From Mermis nigrescens (lineage: Eukaryota; Nematoda; Enoplea; Mermithida; Mermithidae), in contig JAVLUZ010000572.1 in the NCBI GenBank assembly GCA_036768485.1, forward strand, positions 392,369 to 456,368: a stretch of DNA of 64,000 bases, written 5' to 3'. Shown here piece after piece: positions 45,165 to 58,200 of the stretch (within the stretch, counting starts at the first letter, position 1; every line of letters begins with the position of its first letter). The notes beneath the pieces were generated by a model. The model saw only the letters and a list, made by a program, of their open reading frames with translations. It was not told the DNA's origin and did no database searches. Both the position numbers and the translations under genes were made by a program.

Positions 45165-45432
45165 GCACCTGGGCGTGGGGAGCAGTTGAGGGGGGTGTGC
45201 ACCCCCCAGAAACCGAAATACCCCCCCAGAAATCAAAATGCCCCCCCCCAGAATTCAATTTTTGGAAATTTTTTTCGTTTTTTCTCGCAATTTTTTGATG
45301 CCAATGGATAGTGCTTGATGAGAAACGTCGAAAATTGTGTTTTTATCGCCATACCACCATTTTTAAGGCCATTCTTCGACCTTCAAAAAATCTTGCACTT
45401 CCCCCCCAGAATTTTCTTGCTGCCCACATATG
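45165..45432. mobile_element. CACACNTGGGC-family MITE with perfect TSD
   Basis: 268 bp, TSD CATGGTAG (45157-45164, 45433-45440). Its right TSD overlaps by one base the TSD of the element starting at 45448, so the two insertions hit nearly the same spot. Confidence 0.9.
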
Positions 45433-45742
45433 CATGGTAGTAGCCGTTAGTGATCGACCGGGGCGACTTTTTTGGCCGGGGCCGGGGCGGTACCGGGGCT
45501 GCGGAACGATCCCGGCCCCGGCCGGGGCCGGGGTCGGGTCGGCTGGCCGGGGTGAGACAAGAAAATATTATTACATGACACATACTTGGGGTGAATATTG
45601 AAAAGAAATAATGAGCGACTGCTCCATTCAACAACAACAACAACAACAATTCTATTGGGCGAATTCTAGAATAGCTCCATGTTCCAGATTTCAAAAAAAG
45701 AGCAGCTTTTATGCGATTTCAAGCACGTATCTTTAGCATAAA

Positions 45743-45836
45743 AGTTGGAAAAACAGACGGAAAAGCCTTTGATTGAAAAAAAAAATTTCAAAAATTTCAT
45801 TTCCTTACTTTCATTTCCGTCTGTTTTTTCAACTTC
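45743..45836. repeat. Short foldback
   Basis: AAGTTGGAAAAACAGACGGAAA and its inverse enclose about 50 bp. Confidence 0.65.
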
Positions 45837-45922
45837 TTTATCCAAAACTCCTACTTGAATTCGCATTAAAACACTATTCTCACCTTTAATCAAAATTATC
45901 TTTGAGCTCATTGCGGCTTCAG

Positions 45923-46035
45923 ATTGGTGCCAGCGGATGATCTAAGCCTAAGAAAGATGAAAAATTGTTCCGCTCGCTCGCTCGCTTCGCAATTTTCGCC
46001 CCATTTGTCTCAGGCTTACATCATCCCCTGGCACC
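45923..46035. other. ATTGGTGCCAG-family hairpin with a CGCT-repeat loop
   Basis: ATTGGTGCCAGCGGATGAT pairs imperfectly with ATCATCCCCTGGCACCAAT. The loop contains CCGCTCGCTCGCTCGC. Followed by CTAAGCCTAAGCC. Confidence 0.7.
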
Positions 46036-46288
46036 AATGTGAAGGCACATACTAAGCCTAAGCCTAAAAAATAAATATTAGAAGAGACTTAGAAAAAATG
46101 ACGCTAGCACCCTCATTTGTCAAAATACGTAATCCTTCCCTTTCTAACTAACACTAACAAAAAAGATCGATCACCAGATGGTTTACATGACCATTATTAT
46201 AATTACTGAAGTGTAAATTCTCACTCACTTTTATCTCTTGATTTCCGTGCTGATCCAGACAGTCGACAGCCTTTCAGCAGTCGCTGGA

Positions 46289-46422
46289 TAAAATTTCGTA
46301 TATCAATAGTTTCGAGCTTTTGATTAATGTGCCACGCCGAAACGAAATCTGATGATAAAAATTCGTATATCAACAGTTTCAGCGTTCCACAAATGTGCCA
46401 CGTCAAAACGAAATCTGATTTC
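46289..46422. repeat. Two tandem units of about 67 bp
   Basis: Each unit has TTCGTATATCAAYAGTTTC, AATGTGCCACG and AAAACGAAATCTGAT. A partial third unit follows. Confidence 0.75.
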
Positions 46423-46684
46423 CGTATCAATAGCCGCTGTCGAAACGGTTAATTTCAATGCCCGCCAAACCTATCAGATTTTTAATCCGGCTCCTTCGAT
46501 ACTAACTAATTGACAATCTTATACCAATTGTCAGTGTTTCGCCAAATCGTCAGATAGCTATTTAATTTCTGTAAGATTAAGGTACATTCTTAGAACGCAG
46601 CAACTGCGCAAAGCATAACAATCTTGATCACAATCCAATATACAAAATGCGTATTACACAGCAGCACGGTAGAGCGTAAACAAC

Positions 46685-46920
46685 CGGAATAAGCAATTCT
46701 CGCGTCCGGAACAACGCAAATCACTCATATGATTGATAAAAAATTTGCATAGAAAAGCAACGTTGACTTCACGTGAGCATAAGGTTACTAACCTAAAACT
46801 ATCTGTAATAAATAATTCTCGTGACCAAACAAGCGCCTACTACGTAAATCACTCATGATAATAAAAAATTTGCTTAGAGAACCTACGTCAACTTCCATGG
46901 CGAGCAAAAGATTACTAATC
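46685..46920. repeat. Imperfect tandem duplication, about 118-bp unit
   Basis: Both halves share ATAAGCAATTCTCG/AATAAATAATTCTCG, AAATCACTCAT, AAAAAATTTGCWTAGA and GGTTACTAA/AGATTACTAA. No function seen. Confidence 0.6.
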
Positions 46921-47630
46921 TGACACCCTACAGTAGATAAAGAATTGTCACTCAGATGTGTTTCACAGATCACCTCTCTGCATTTATCCAATGCAATAGG
47001 AACGGAGTGTTCTATCAAGGCAACAGTAAATGCGCCTACCTTTACATTTTCTTTTATGATAGTCATGTAAACTTACATCGACCGATCGCAGTGTATTCAT
47101 TTAAGTACATAATGTTTGTTCAAGCTATACATAGAAACCAATAAATGCATTGTGGATAGTTATGTAACCTAGGTCCTTTATAAACGTTCATCGTGTGCAC
47201 GTATGTTCTGAATTAACCTGTTCTTCTTTAATTCATAATAGATTCATCAATTTGTCAGCATTATGGCCGTCGCCTTCGCTAGTGAACATATTACCTATGT
47301 ACCTACTTACATACATATGTACACAAGACAATTTGATCAATCATTGCGACGATTTCTTGCAGTCGCCTCCCTAAACATTGCGTACCTACATACAAACAAA
47401 CGTATGTATGCATCAGTATACATTAGATCAATCAATACGCCGTTTACGGCAGTCGCCTTCCCATGCTTTGTGCTTCTATCACTTTACAACTTCATTCCTC
47501 AATTTCTCCCCTTCTAAATGCTTTCCGTCGATAATTTCTTTTGAATATCTTCCTTACAACTACTAATCTTTCGATAAATCCCAATTAATTTAAATTCTGT
47601 GACTTCTATCTATTCTAGAATTAAGCCCAA

Positions 47631-50600
47631 TTTATTCGCTAAGTCAAAAGAAAAATATTAACATACATGGATAGGACGAATGAACGAAAATGAAAATACA
47701 TGAAAGACAAAACAAATTAAGTATGACGAAGCAGGGTAAACGTAAAGGCAATAGAAAAAACTGCTCTTACTTACGCCCCTTTAAGAAATTTAGAAAGGTT
47801 TAATCTTTTAAGTTTAGTCAGAAAAACGTGTCTATTTGGAGCACTTATAATCTGTTCAGGTAGAGAGTTCCAGATAGGAATTATTCGATTACAAAAATCA
47901 AATTTTCTGCAATTTTTATTTACATGATTGACGAGAAGTTTACAAGAATTTGCTGCTCGATTAGAATTTAAATTAATTGTGAAGAAATCCTTGAAAGGAA
48001 GAGCTTTACATTTGATAATAGAAAAGGCTAATGTTAGGTCGTTATGGAGGCGTCTTAGCTCAAGAGTGTCCAGACCAAGTTCGTGTAATCTTTCAGCATA
48101 TGTCAAATTTTTATCACTAAAATTCGTTTCGCAAACCTTCTTTGAACCCGTTCGACGGAGGTGATATCACACAGCAGGTAAGGACTCCACAAACACAGCA
48201 AAATTCAAGCACTCGGTCGAACGTAAGTAATGAAGGCCTTAACAAGTAATAATCTATCTTTAGAAATAAAACTACGCAAGATCAGATTGCTTAACTGCAT
48301 GCCTTTTTCACAATATATTCACAATGAGATCTGGACGATAAATTAGAATTCAGAAAAACACCCAAATCTTTTACACAAAGTGTGTCAGTAGAAAGATAGA
48401 AATCATTTATGTGATAAGAATGCCTAGGGTTTGAACTACCCAGATATAGAACTAAACATTTATTAACTGATATTTTTAATTGTCATGTATTGGCCTTCAC
48501 TCATGCACATAATTTATGTCAGCTTGAAGTGTCATGAAATTGGATGATAGATTCCAAAGTTTGATATCGTCAGCAAACAAAGTAAAATTACTGTTTTGGC
48601 GCATTTCACATAAGTCGTTAATGAAGATTAAAAAAAGTGTGGGACCCAGTATACTATCCCTGGGGCACGCCACTGGTAACAGGAATGGAATCAGATAAAG
48701 AATTTTTAATTTTAACGACTTGGGATCTATTAGTCAAGAAATTTTCGATCCAATTAAAAGAGAGTTTGTTCAGTCCATAAGATGCCAACTTAATTAGCAG
48801 TTTTTTGTGTGACACGGTATCAAAAGCCTTACAAAAGTCAATGTAGACAATGTCAACAGGAATTCCCTCATCTAGAAATTTGGTCCACTGATTTTTGCAC
48901 TCAACAAGTTGTAACGCACATGATCTATTTTTTCTAAAACCAAACTGTTTTTCACTTAGCAGATTTTGCTTCTCTAGATAAGAAAGCAAGGACATGTTCA
49001 TTATAGATTCCATTAATTTACAAGAAACACAACATAAGGAAATTGGACGATAGTTATCAACTGATGACATATCCCCCTTTTTATGAACTGGGATCACAAC
49101 AGCTTTTCGCCAAAAATCGGGTATCTTTCCACTTTGATAAGAAACGTTGAAGATGGTTTCTAAAGGTAGAGCAACACTGTTTTCAACTTTTTAATAAAAT
49201 ATGCACACAAGCCATCAGGGCCAAGCGACAAAGTGGGCTTAAGCCTACTTATGGATTCAGAAATAGTCAGAACATCAAATTTTACAGAAAGAGGATGAGC
49301 ATCACTTTTGACTCTGTTTGCGAAATGGGAGAAACAAGATCGTCAATAACAAAATTACTCGCAAAAAAGAGTTGTAAGCATTAGCTTTCTTCAAAATCAT
49401 TATCTATCATCCTACCATCACACATTAATATTGAAGCTGACTTTGTCTATCCTAACCGGTCATTTACGAAAGAATAAAAATTTTTTACATTTCGAGAATT
49501 TAAAAGCTTACGTTCCTCCCCGTGAAAAGATCTTTCAAAGCAAATTAATTTCTTTAGTAATCTTCTTATACTTGCTTAAAATAACAGGCAACGATCTTTA
49601 TACTTTTCCCAAAGTTCCTTCTTAATTACTTGCAATTTACGACACGACTTTGGCAGTGATTTTTATGCACAAAGTATGCTTAAAGGGAACGTATCGATAT
49701 ATAGCCTCATTAATTATGTCAAGAAAAACAACATAAAAATCGTCAATGCTAATAGCAATGGGTAAAACAGAGGTGCCAATCGATAGAGGCTAAAAAAATC
49801 TCGATAGATGCATAGTCCGCTTTTCTAAAGTCATACTCAAGGGAAGTTTGGTTGGGTACATTACAGATGCAGGTAAACTGAACTCAATGCTGCAATGATC
49901 ACTATTAGAGAAAGGTTCGTGTAGTTAATACATTGAAGACAAGATTGCTGGAAGTACACAAAATTAGATCAAGAATATTTTCATCTCTATTTGGATCAAA
50001 AGATAATTGTATAAGACCAAGATTGACAAAACAATCATAAAATACTTGTGTCACAGGGTTTCTATAAGCAGAAATAATATTCAAATTCAAATCAGGCAAA
50101 TTAAAATCACCTAGTAGGATACAATTTTGAGCATTTTCGACATAATGTTCAAATAATTTACTTAACTTATTAGCAACTTCTGAGTCATATTGGGGTGGAC
50201 GATAACACATTATGAATCTGACAGATTTTTTACACAAGTGAAAATCACAAACTAATACTTCAGGACACAAGAATTCTTCCACAATAGAAACATTGTTGAT
50301 TTTTAGGGACTTCTTGAAAAGAGCATGTGACACCTCTTCCCCTATAGCCAATTCTGTCACATCTGTGAACAGAATAAGTTGCACATGGACAAATAAGGCC
50401 ATCAGAAATATGATCATGTAACCATGTCTCAGTAGACGAACACTAAATCATAATGTTCTGAAGAAAGTAGAGCATGAAATTCAGATATCTTATTTTGCAA
50501 ACTTCTAGCATTAAATAAAACACAGTTGATATTGATTTTCTTAGAATTTAGCTTTTTAACAGGAACAGTAGGGGCGTGAACTCCCTAAGGGCGAGGCAAA

Positions 50601-51498
50601 AGACGCTTAAACTGCTTCAACTCATAAGAATTACGATTGATGAACCAATTCATCTCGCCCGAATCCCGTTTTTCAGCCAATTCAGCATTCAAATGGCGAA
50701 GGGGTTTCGCGCTGTTGCCAAGTGCGATCAGGTCTAGCATAGACCTTCGATCGACGGCCTCGATCAGAAAATTTTGAAACGCAACGGATCAATTCGGCCT
50801 TTGATTGTTCGGAATCACACTTCTACCTTAAGGATCCGTGGCAAATCGCAATTGTCCTTCCTCGAGACAATGACAGGGCCCGACCAACGGATGCTGACGA
50901 AGTTTTGTCTTGTCGAAACCGGTCTGTGAGGCAAAACGCTTGACATCATTGTCCAATTTCTCATCTTGATTGATCGGAGTGAAGTTTTCCAGGACGACAG
51001 TGGTCTTTTTGACTCGGCTTCCATCGTATCACGAACAGCACTAATGACCATCTTGTTGAGATCCATCGGTGGATGGACAGCGGCTAGATTGTTCGGAGCA
51101 GGATTTTTTCATGACCAGATCAGCCAACTTGTCGAGACAACTTGTAACCGTAGATTCGAATGAAGCGAACCGTTTTTCCAAGCTGGTGAGCTTAGATTCG
51201 AGCGAAAACATGCGTTTCCCCATCAGCAAACAGATGGGGCAAAAATACAATTGATCCAAATCGGCCATAACGTTGAACTGAACGTCCGTCAGGCCAAGGC
51301 AACCAGCGTGGAACCACTTGTCGCAAAAATCGCAGCGAAGCGCCTTTGCATCGTTGTCCACATGACCTCTGCACTTGCCGCACGACTCGAGATCAAATTT
51401 CGGATCACTAGCTCGTTTTTTCGCCATTGAATGAAAATCGTATCAGAGCGTTCCTCTAATGAGGGTCAAAATAATTTCGGCACCTTGATAACTTGGGT
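47631..51498 (-). mobile_element. CR1/L2-like non-LTR retrotransposon B, full length, inverted relative to A
   Basis: Same length and near-identical sequence to copy A on the opposite strand. ORF1 (51427-51041) shows the intact PHD-like finger CGKCRGHVDNDAKALRCDFC..HAGC..CPIC before a frameshift. ORF2 survives as pieces: endonuclease (50417-49905), reverse transcriptase (49097-48654) and C-terminus (48106-47771, identical to A at the protein level). An extra base near 48657 and other indels break it. Its 3' end stops at GCGAATAAATT without the (TTG)n tail of A. Confidence 0.92.
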
Positions 51499-52009
51499 AG
51501 TAGTAAATGGCAGTAGTAAATGGCAAGCGCAAAGTTAGGTGCGCCTTTTCATATCAAGTTTTGTTACTATTTATGTCACAAGAAACAAATTTAGTCCAGT
51601 GTTTCATTGTCTGAATCATCAATGAAGTCTATGTTGCTGCTATTAGCTTACTCTATATCATTTGAATCTTCGCTACTGCTACTGCTGCTGTAGCGATTGG
51701 ATGCAATAGGTATTGGAGGTAATAAATGAGACATCACATATTCCCATGAGAGGGGAGGGGTATTACCCCCTCAGGGTCCAAGACACAAGTCGCTGTCAGA
51801 CGATTTTTGGTGAAAACCTTTTTGAATTTTTTGAACTTAATTTTTTAGTAGGGCAAAAGTGTACCTTACTATTAGAATTTGACGAAGTGACACATTATTT
51901 TAGAATGTGAGCTAGAGTAAGTAGATAAACTATCACTATAAAACATGCATGTAATCGTTTAAAATTTTATGAGGGTCCCTCAGTATACATATATATAACG
52001 GCTAGAAAT

Positions 52010-52213
52010 CTAGGGCTGGGTCCCTCGCCATTTTTAGAAGGAAGGGGTTAGCGACTAGATCAAAAATGGTAAAAACACATAAAAATGGCCAAAAAAGTGC
52101 AGGTTTTCGCCAAAAAATGGGGGAGGATGGTCAAATATTTCCTGACTTTCAAGGAAGTTCGGGACTTCAAAGCGTGGGTGGTGGATGGCCCAAATCCCCT
52201 GTCACATCTATAT
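52010..52213. repeat. CATACATGTA-type dispersed repeat
   Basis: Matches 10137-10352 and 18561-18803 (CCATTTTTAGAAGGAAGGGG, TTTCCTGACTTTCAAGG). TIRs decayed. Confidence 0.5.
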
Positions 52214-52763
52214 TTCTGGCCACCTTCAAGGGAAGGGGGTAAGCGGCTCCATTTTGCAGCCGCTTACCCCCTGAAAATCTTTAAAATGGTAGAATTTTGC
52301 AATAAGGAATTCTACACCTTTTTACAGTTTTTGTTCTGCAAAAATCTTTGTATGTGTACAAAGACGGTCCTGAAACGTCTTTGTACATCAGCAAAACTCT
52401 TCGCCGAATACAAAAAGACCGTGCTTCTAAATATGATAATTCGGTCTGAATTTAGTTGATAATATTAGTTCGGCGCGAAGTGCCAAAATTTTTATGAGGT
52501 TTTGATGGAATTCACACATAAAACTCGACTGGGAAAGCTAAAACAACTTGTACTACAAAATCATAAATATTACAAAAATTGTAATATGCGAATTAAATCT
52601 TGTAATAAGCAACACTGCGCTTAGAATGGAAAAATGGAAAAATGTCGAATATTCAGAAACCCAAAAATTAGCCAAATACACTAAAGGTCGAAAAACTATG
52701 TTCTATTACACTGAAATCGCTACTGCACCATATTAAAGTATACAAAAATTTTCATGTACAAAA

Positions 52764-53215
52764 CAGTGTTTTTTTGGTTTCGCCAAAGATTTTTCCCCGA
52801 TGTACAAAGACTTTTCAGGACTATCTTTGTACATGTACAAAGATTTTTGGGAAGATAAAAACTGTAAAAAGGTGTAAAATTCCAAAAATTTTTGGCGCTT
52901 CGCTCCGATATGAAAAATTGTCTGTCCTATATATCTTTAAAATGGCAAAATTTGTATTTAGAATGGTAAAAATATCAAATTTTTCAGAGCGCTTCGCGGC
53001 CGTTTTGAGACAATTTTAGTAATTTTTGGAGTTAGAAACCCAGGAATTAGCTCAAATATACAATCAAAAGTTAAAATACCCTGTTTTACCACACTAAAAT
53101 CGCTACTGTACCATATTATAGTAACCAAAAATTTGTGTGTACAAAATGTACAAAGACATTTGGGTACCATCTTTGTTCATGTATATACAAAGGTACGTTG
53201 AACAAAAAAACACTG
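52764..53215. mobile_element. GTAC-family MITE, inserted in an older GTAC-family remnant
   Basis: 452 bp with CAGTGTTTTTTTGG and the inverse of CAGTGTTTTTTTGTTC. The left flank (52320-52763) is itself GTAC-family sequence (TTTGTATGTGTACAAAGACG, then CACCATATTAAAGTATACAAAAATT). Hairpin variants near 52890 and 52988. No matching TSD. Confidence 0.75.
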
Positions 53216-54193
53216 TCACATACTGATAGTATGCGAAAATGTGTGTTTAAAAATATATTTAAATAATATTGCTACAAAAATTTTTTAGCTCATACAAAAA
53301 CCTTTCCGAAGATCTTTGTACAAGCACAATAAACTCGTACATTAAAATAGAGTCGGCTAATAATAGTCCACAACTTAATTTGCTGGTCCTCCAATTTGGG
53401 ATTTCACCCCTCCCTCAACTCTGGACCTTAGGAAACTATATGAGACATATTTAGTTTATTGGATCGGACGCAATTCTGCAGCGTAGTTTACATTCGCCTA
53501 TAATTAACCTCCGTCCTAATATTTATTACACGAGAAACGCGTTTTAAAGCGCGCGGTTACCATTCAATTAAATGTAAAAGTGTTTTTTTGTAGAAATAGT
53601 TTGTTGAAAACGTACAATTCAACTAGAAATAGAACGTATTTGTCAAAGTAGCATTTAGTTTAAATAAGTTAAGTGAAGGAATCGAAAACATGCAGATTTT
53701 CCTGAACATTTATTCAGTAAATGCTCATTTATACACAGTAGCAAAGTTATAACAAGGATTAAGTAAGTAAACATATGGTCTAATCAGTACAGCTCTCTAA
53801 ATTAACACTTGCTCATTGATAAATAAGTGCCAGTATCAAAGCCTGTACAAAATACGAATTACACTAAATTTTTTCCCGGCCCCGCCATTTTTTGACCTTG
53901 CCCCGCCGGGGCCGGGATGCTTAAAAATGGCCGGGGATTGCCAGGGCCGGGGCCGGAGCCCCGGTCGATCACTAGTAGCCGCCTCAGGGTTGCCAGGTGC
54001 TGAAGAATTAAAAATTTTTAGTTTCAGTTAGCACTGGAATGATGTCTTTAATGGAATTTAGGTAGAATTTCAGTCTGGGCAGTAGAATGCAGTAGAATCC
54101 CGATATTTTCATTAGAATTTAGTAGAATCTAAAAATTTTTGGTAGAATTAGTAGAATTTTTAGTTGAGATTGGCGGGTAATATTGATTTCAAT

Positions 54194-54934
54194 CACTGTT
54201 TTTTTTTGTACGAGACAAAGATTTTGAGGCTCGTACAAAGATTTTCGAGCCATCTTTGTACAATGTACAAAGACTTTTTGGGGCAAAGTAATAGTAATTT
54301 TAACGTTTTTTGAGTATTTTTTAGCAAAATTTCTAAAATTTTCGGCGCTTCGCGCCGAGTATCATAATTACATTCTATTTAGCTCCAGGCGCGGGCATTA
54401 AACACTCCAAAATCTATTTGTAAGCATCTTTGTACAGATTGAAGCATCTTTTTACATCTATTTCCACTGTTTTATAAAGATTTTATGCAGAAAAAAGAAC
54501 TATTAAACAACTGTGCACTGTTTTCTGCCGTTTGAAGATAAAATTGACTCTTTTATCTTTGCGTTGCATTAAATTCATTAGCAAATTGATGTCTATTATG
54601 AGATTCAGTCAGCACATAGCAACCGCTTATTATTTATAATTGTGTAACACAAGTCATTTTAACTTGCTGAGTCGAATTTTATGTGTAATTTCAACCTGTC
54701 TCATGAAAATTTTGGCGTTTCGGGCCGAACTAATATAACCAGCTGAATTTAGGACAAAGTTACACCTTTTGCGAAGCGTGCAGGGTCACGGATAACAATC
54801 TAGTAGTATGTAAAAATGTGTACATTCAATTGCATATCTATACGTTATATGTACAAAAAAATTTTCGCTCATACAAAGACTTTTCCGGGGATCTTTGTAC
54901 ATGTACAAAGAGGCTCGTACAAAAACAAACAGTG
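54194..54934. mobile_element. GTAC-family variant element with perfect 8-bp TSD
   Basis: 741 bp. TIRs are inverted copies of CACTGTTTNTTTTTGTACGAG type; TSD ATTTCAAT is perfect (54186-54193, 54935-54942). Exact hairpin at 54344-54356 and a variant near 54710. A separate subfamily from the 450-bp GTAC MITEs: only ends and hairpins are shared. Confidence 0.88.
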
Positions 54935-55129
54935 ATTTCAATGAATATGCATCTATTTTTGGCATTCCTTGTTATCGAATTTCAGCTCAATGGTCCAGTA
55001 TGCTAAACGAAATCAGGCTTGCACATCTTGTGCATGCTTGGGCACTGATTATTGGCCAATGTTGGCCCCGAACTTTTCTTTAAAGGCCAATATTGGCCAA
55101 TAACGCTGCATTAGGGGCCAATATTTGCA

Positions 55130-55225
55130 GGATTTGAAATTTTTAAAAAGCTTCACATCCGTGCGTTTCGAACCCCGTACTTTCGCATTGGTAAACTCAT
55201 GCGGCGCACACTGCGCCATAGCGAA
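55130..55225 (-). repeat. tRNA-like SINE head
   Basis: On the minus strand: TATGGCGCAGTGTGCG (A-box-like), a GCAT/ATGC anticodon-like stem, and GGGGTTCGAAACGC (B box). The upstream TTGGCCAATATTGG repeats (55045-55130) may be its tail region. Confidence 0.5.
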
Positions 55226-55262
55226 ATTGTGATCGAGAGTTTGAAGAATGATACTAATGTTA

Positions 55263-58200
55263 CAGTTCTTGTCACGGAAATTGCAAATGCAGCGCCGCTG
55301 TGATCTACTACGATTGACCAACTACAGTAGAACGTAAGCGCTTCTACTGTAGCCACGCGCGTTCGGTCATATTATAATTGTGTTCGGCCTTAGTAGATCA
55401 CAGCTAGCATATTGCGTTTTGTCACACTGCTTGGATTTTTTGCATGCGTGCGTCTCAAAAGTGTATGCATGATACAGGTCCAGTCCGAGAAAAAATGTAA
55501 AAATAGATTGGAATTTTCGTGCATATCATCATAATTCTCGTTTCCTCCATTGGAATCTCATCTAAGAGATAATGGGCATAAAAATGTAAGAAAATAGTAT
55601 TTCCTGTTTGCGATCAATTGCATATTGCTCTGCTGCAAAAGGGCATTTTAAAATTGATTTCAGGCTGAGAACGTTCAGCGTTTTAAGAAAAATTCATCGC
55701 CAATGAAGAGCAAAAGATTTAAAAATCATATTGACCCAGGGAACACGAGCAAAATCTTTGTGAGCGTGTGTATTAAAATATCAGGAGGTAAAAATTTGTT
55801 GTTGTTTTCAAGCCTTGCCTTTATTACATGTAGATACGCATATATAAGTACTTTAATTGAACAAGAAAAATTGCGAAGAAAGCTGGCTGGTCAGAAAAAA
55901 ATTTACGCGAAATAATAGAACGGGCAATATTTTTTGAAGTATATGCTTGCCTGAGGAGACAGACACTATGTGATGTATTTCACTTCTGAACTTAATATAC
56001 AGTTCTTGTCACGGAAATTGCAAACGCAGCGCCGCTGTGATCTACTACGATTGACCAACTACAGTAGAACGTAAGCGCTTCTACCGTAGCCACGCGTGTT
56101 CGGTCATATTAAAATTGCGTTCGGCCTTAGTAGATCGCAGCTAGCATATTGCGTTTTTTGTCACACTGCTTTGATTTTTTGCATGCGTGCGTCTCAAAAG
56201 TGTGTGCATGATGCAGGTCCAGTCCGAGAAAAAAAGGTAAAAATAGATTGGAATTTTCGTGCATATCATTATAATTCTCGTTTCCTCCATTGGAATCTCA
56301 TCTAAGAGATAATGGGCATAAAAATGGAAGAAAATAGTATTTCCTGTTTGCGATCAATTGCATATTGCTCTGCCGCAAAAGGGCATTTTAAAATTAATTT
56401 CAGGCTGAGAACGTTCGGCGTTTTAAAAGAAATTCATCGCCAATGAAGAGCAAAAGATTTAAAAATCATATAGACCCAGGGAACGCGAGCAAAATCTTTG
56501 TGAGCTTGTGTATTAAAATATCAGGAGGTAAAAATTTGTTGTTGTTTTCAAGCCTTGCCTTTATTACATGTGTGTGTAGGCGTATGTCCGCTGAATAAAA
56601 TAAATACAAAATGGTAGATACGCATATATAAGTACTTTAATTGAACAAGAAAAATTGCGAAGAAAGCTGGCTGGTCAGAATAAAATTTGCGCGAAATAAT
56701 AGAACGGGCAATATTTTTTGAACTATATGCTTGCCTGAGGAGACAGACACTATGTGATGTATTTCACTTCTGAACTTAATATATTATTGATGTACATATC
56801 GTAAATAAATGAAAAAAGCGAAGATACAAAATATTTTTGAAAGCGGATAATGAGGAATTTTTTTATCAATTTTGTAGTTTAAAGGCATAACGATATTTAT
56901 TATTTAGTTTATTTTATGTAACAAAAATTTTAAATATGCAGCACCTAAATTCTAGGGGGTCAGAATAAGGTAAATCGCCAAAAATATAACTAAAAATAGA
57001 ATTCTGGGGTCTACAGTAATTTGCAGGGGTATGTATTTCAACTTCTGGGGTCACAATCCCCCCATGGCCATTTGTGGCCAGAAGGAAGGAGCATCAATGG
57101 TGTTTTTAATACAAAATTATTTAGGTTTCATCCCTCCAGAATCCCCATGCTGTGCTGGTATGACATATGATTAATTTTATTATTCTTTTCAGCACTATAA
57201 AAGAATCGAATAAAGATTTATGATTAATTAATTGATTCATTCATTTTAAAAATAATTTTAAATATCAATTTTCAAATTCCTGTCTAGTCGTATTCCATGT
57301 CAGTTCCCCTCTAATATTACTAATTGTATCATTATGTAAATATTATATAAAATTATGTAATAAAAATATAATTATTTTATCCAATCACTTCAGACGCTTA
57401 TTTAGTTCAATTTTTTCAACAAAATAGATTTTCGTTCTTCCATGCCTGTGTCAAAAGAACGGCCAGCCTGACTATTTTTATCTTTCCGATTTACGCTGCA
57501 TACAGCAGGCACAAAGCACGTACTTAGGCGCGCAGGGAACCTTCCACCCTGCATGCAGCACGCGTTAAAACTACAACTTGCGTAAAACGATCATCATTGT
57601 AACAAATAACGGCGTGGTCGTATTATTCTCCGATTCGTTAAAGAAAAAGACACGCATACTGTATGTTTGTATTAATACGCAATAAGAAGGTCATCTCATT
57701 CTACTATCCGCGATCTACTAAGGATGATGTACAATTAATTTGCAAAAGTATTTGTCATCTGTATTTCACTATTTTGTTAAATTTTCTATCTAGCTTAGAC
57801 CTTACAGTCACTATTCATTCTCTTCCCAATTTTGCAATATAATGGTGAAAAATATGGTTTGTAGGAGAATGAAAATACCTTTTTAAAAAACCTTTTCCTC
57901 CAAAAGATAAGAGCAATTTGCTTTGATTTTATTTCTAATTTTGATTTAGTCAAAAAGATGCGCTTTTTAAAATCATATTACTAATGGCAAAAGAAATTTT
58001 TGGGCCTATATGATTTTTGAATCTTTTGCTCTTCATTGGCTATGAATTTGTTTTAAAACGCAGAACGCTCTCAGCCTGAAATTAATTTTAAAATGCTCTT
58101 TTGCGGCAGAGCAATATGCAATTGATCGCACACAGGAAATACTATTTTCTTTCATTTTTATGCCCATTATCTCTTAGATGAGATTACAATGGAGGAAACG

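Larger units (their letters stand above)
45448..53974. mobile_element. hAT-type element with CCGGGGCCGG arrays, carrying retrotransposon B (8.5 kb)
   Basis: TIRs are perfect inverted copies of TAGTGATCGACCGGGGC. Flanks GTAGCCGT/GTAGCCGC (45440-45447, 53975-53982) agree at 7 of 8. GGCCGGGGCCGG arrays lie inside both ends (45470-45560, 53875-53965). Between them are retrotransposon B, two GTAC-type segments, a hairpin element and diffuse tandem repeats; no transposase is recognisable. A third end of this type begins at 62454. Confidence 0.85.

Noticed and set aside
46788..47066. 92-codon frame as a host or transposase gene
   Set aside because: It overlaps an imperfect tandem duplication and shows no family motif I recognise.
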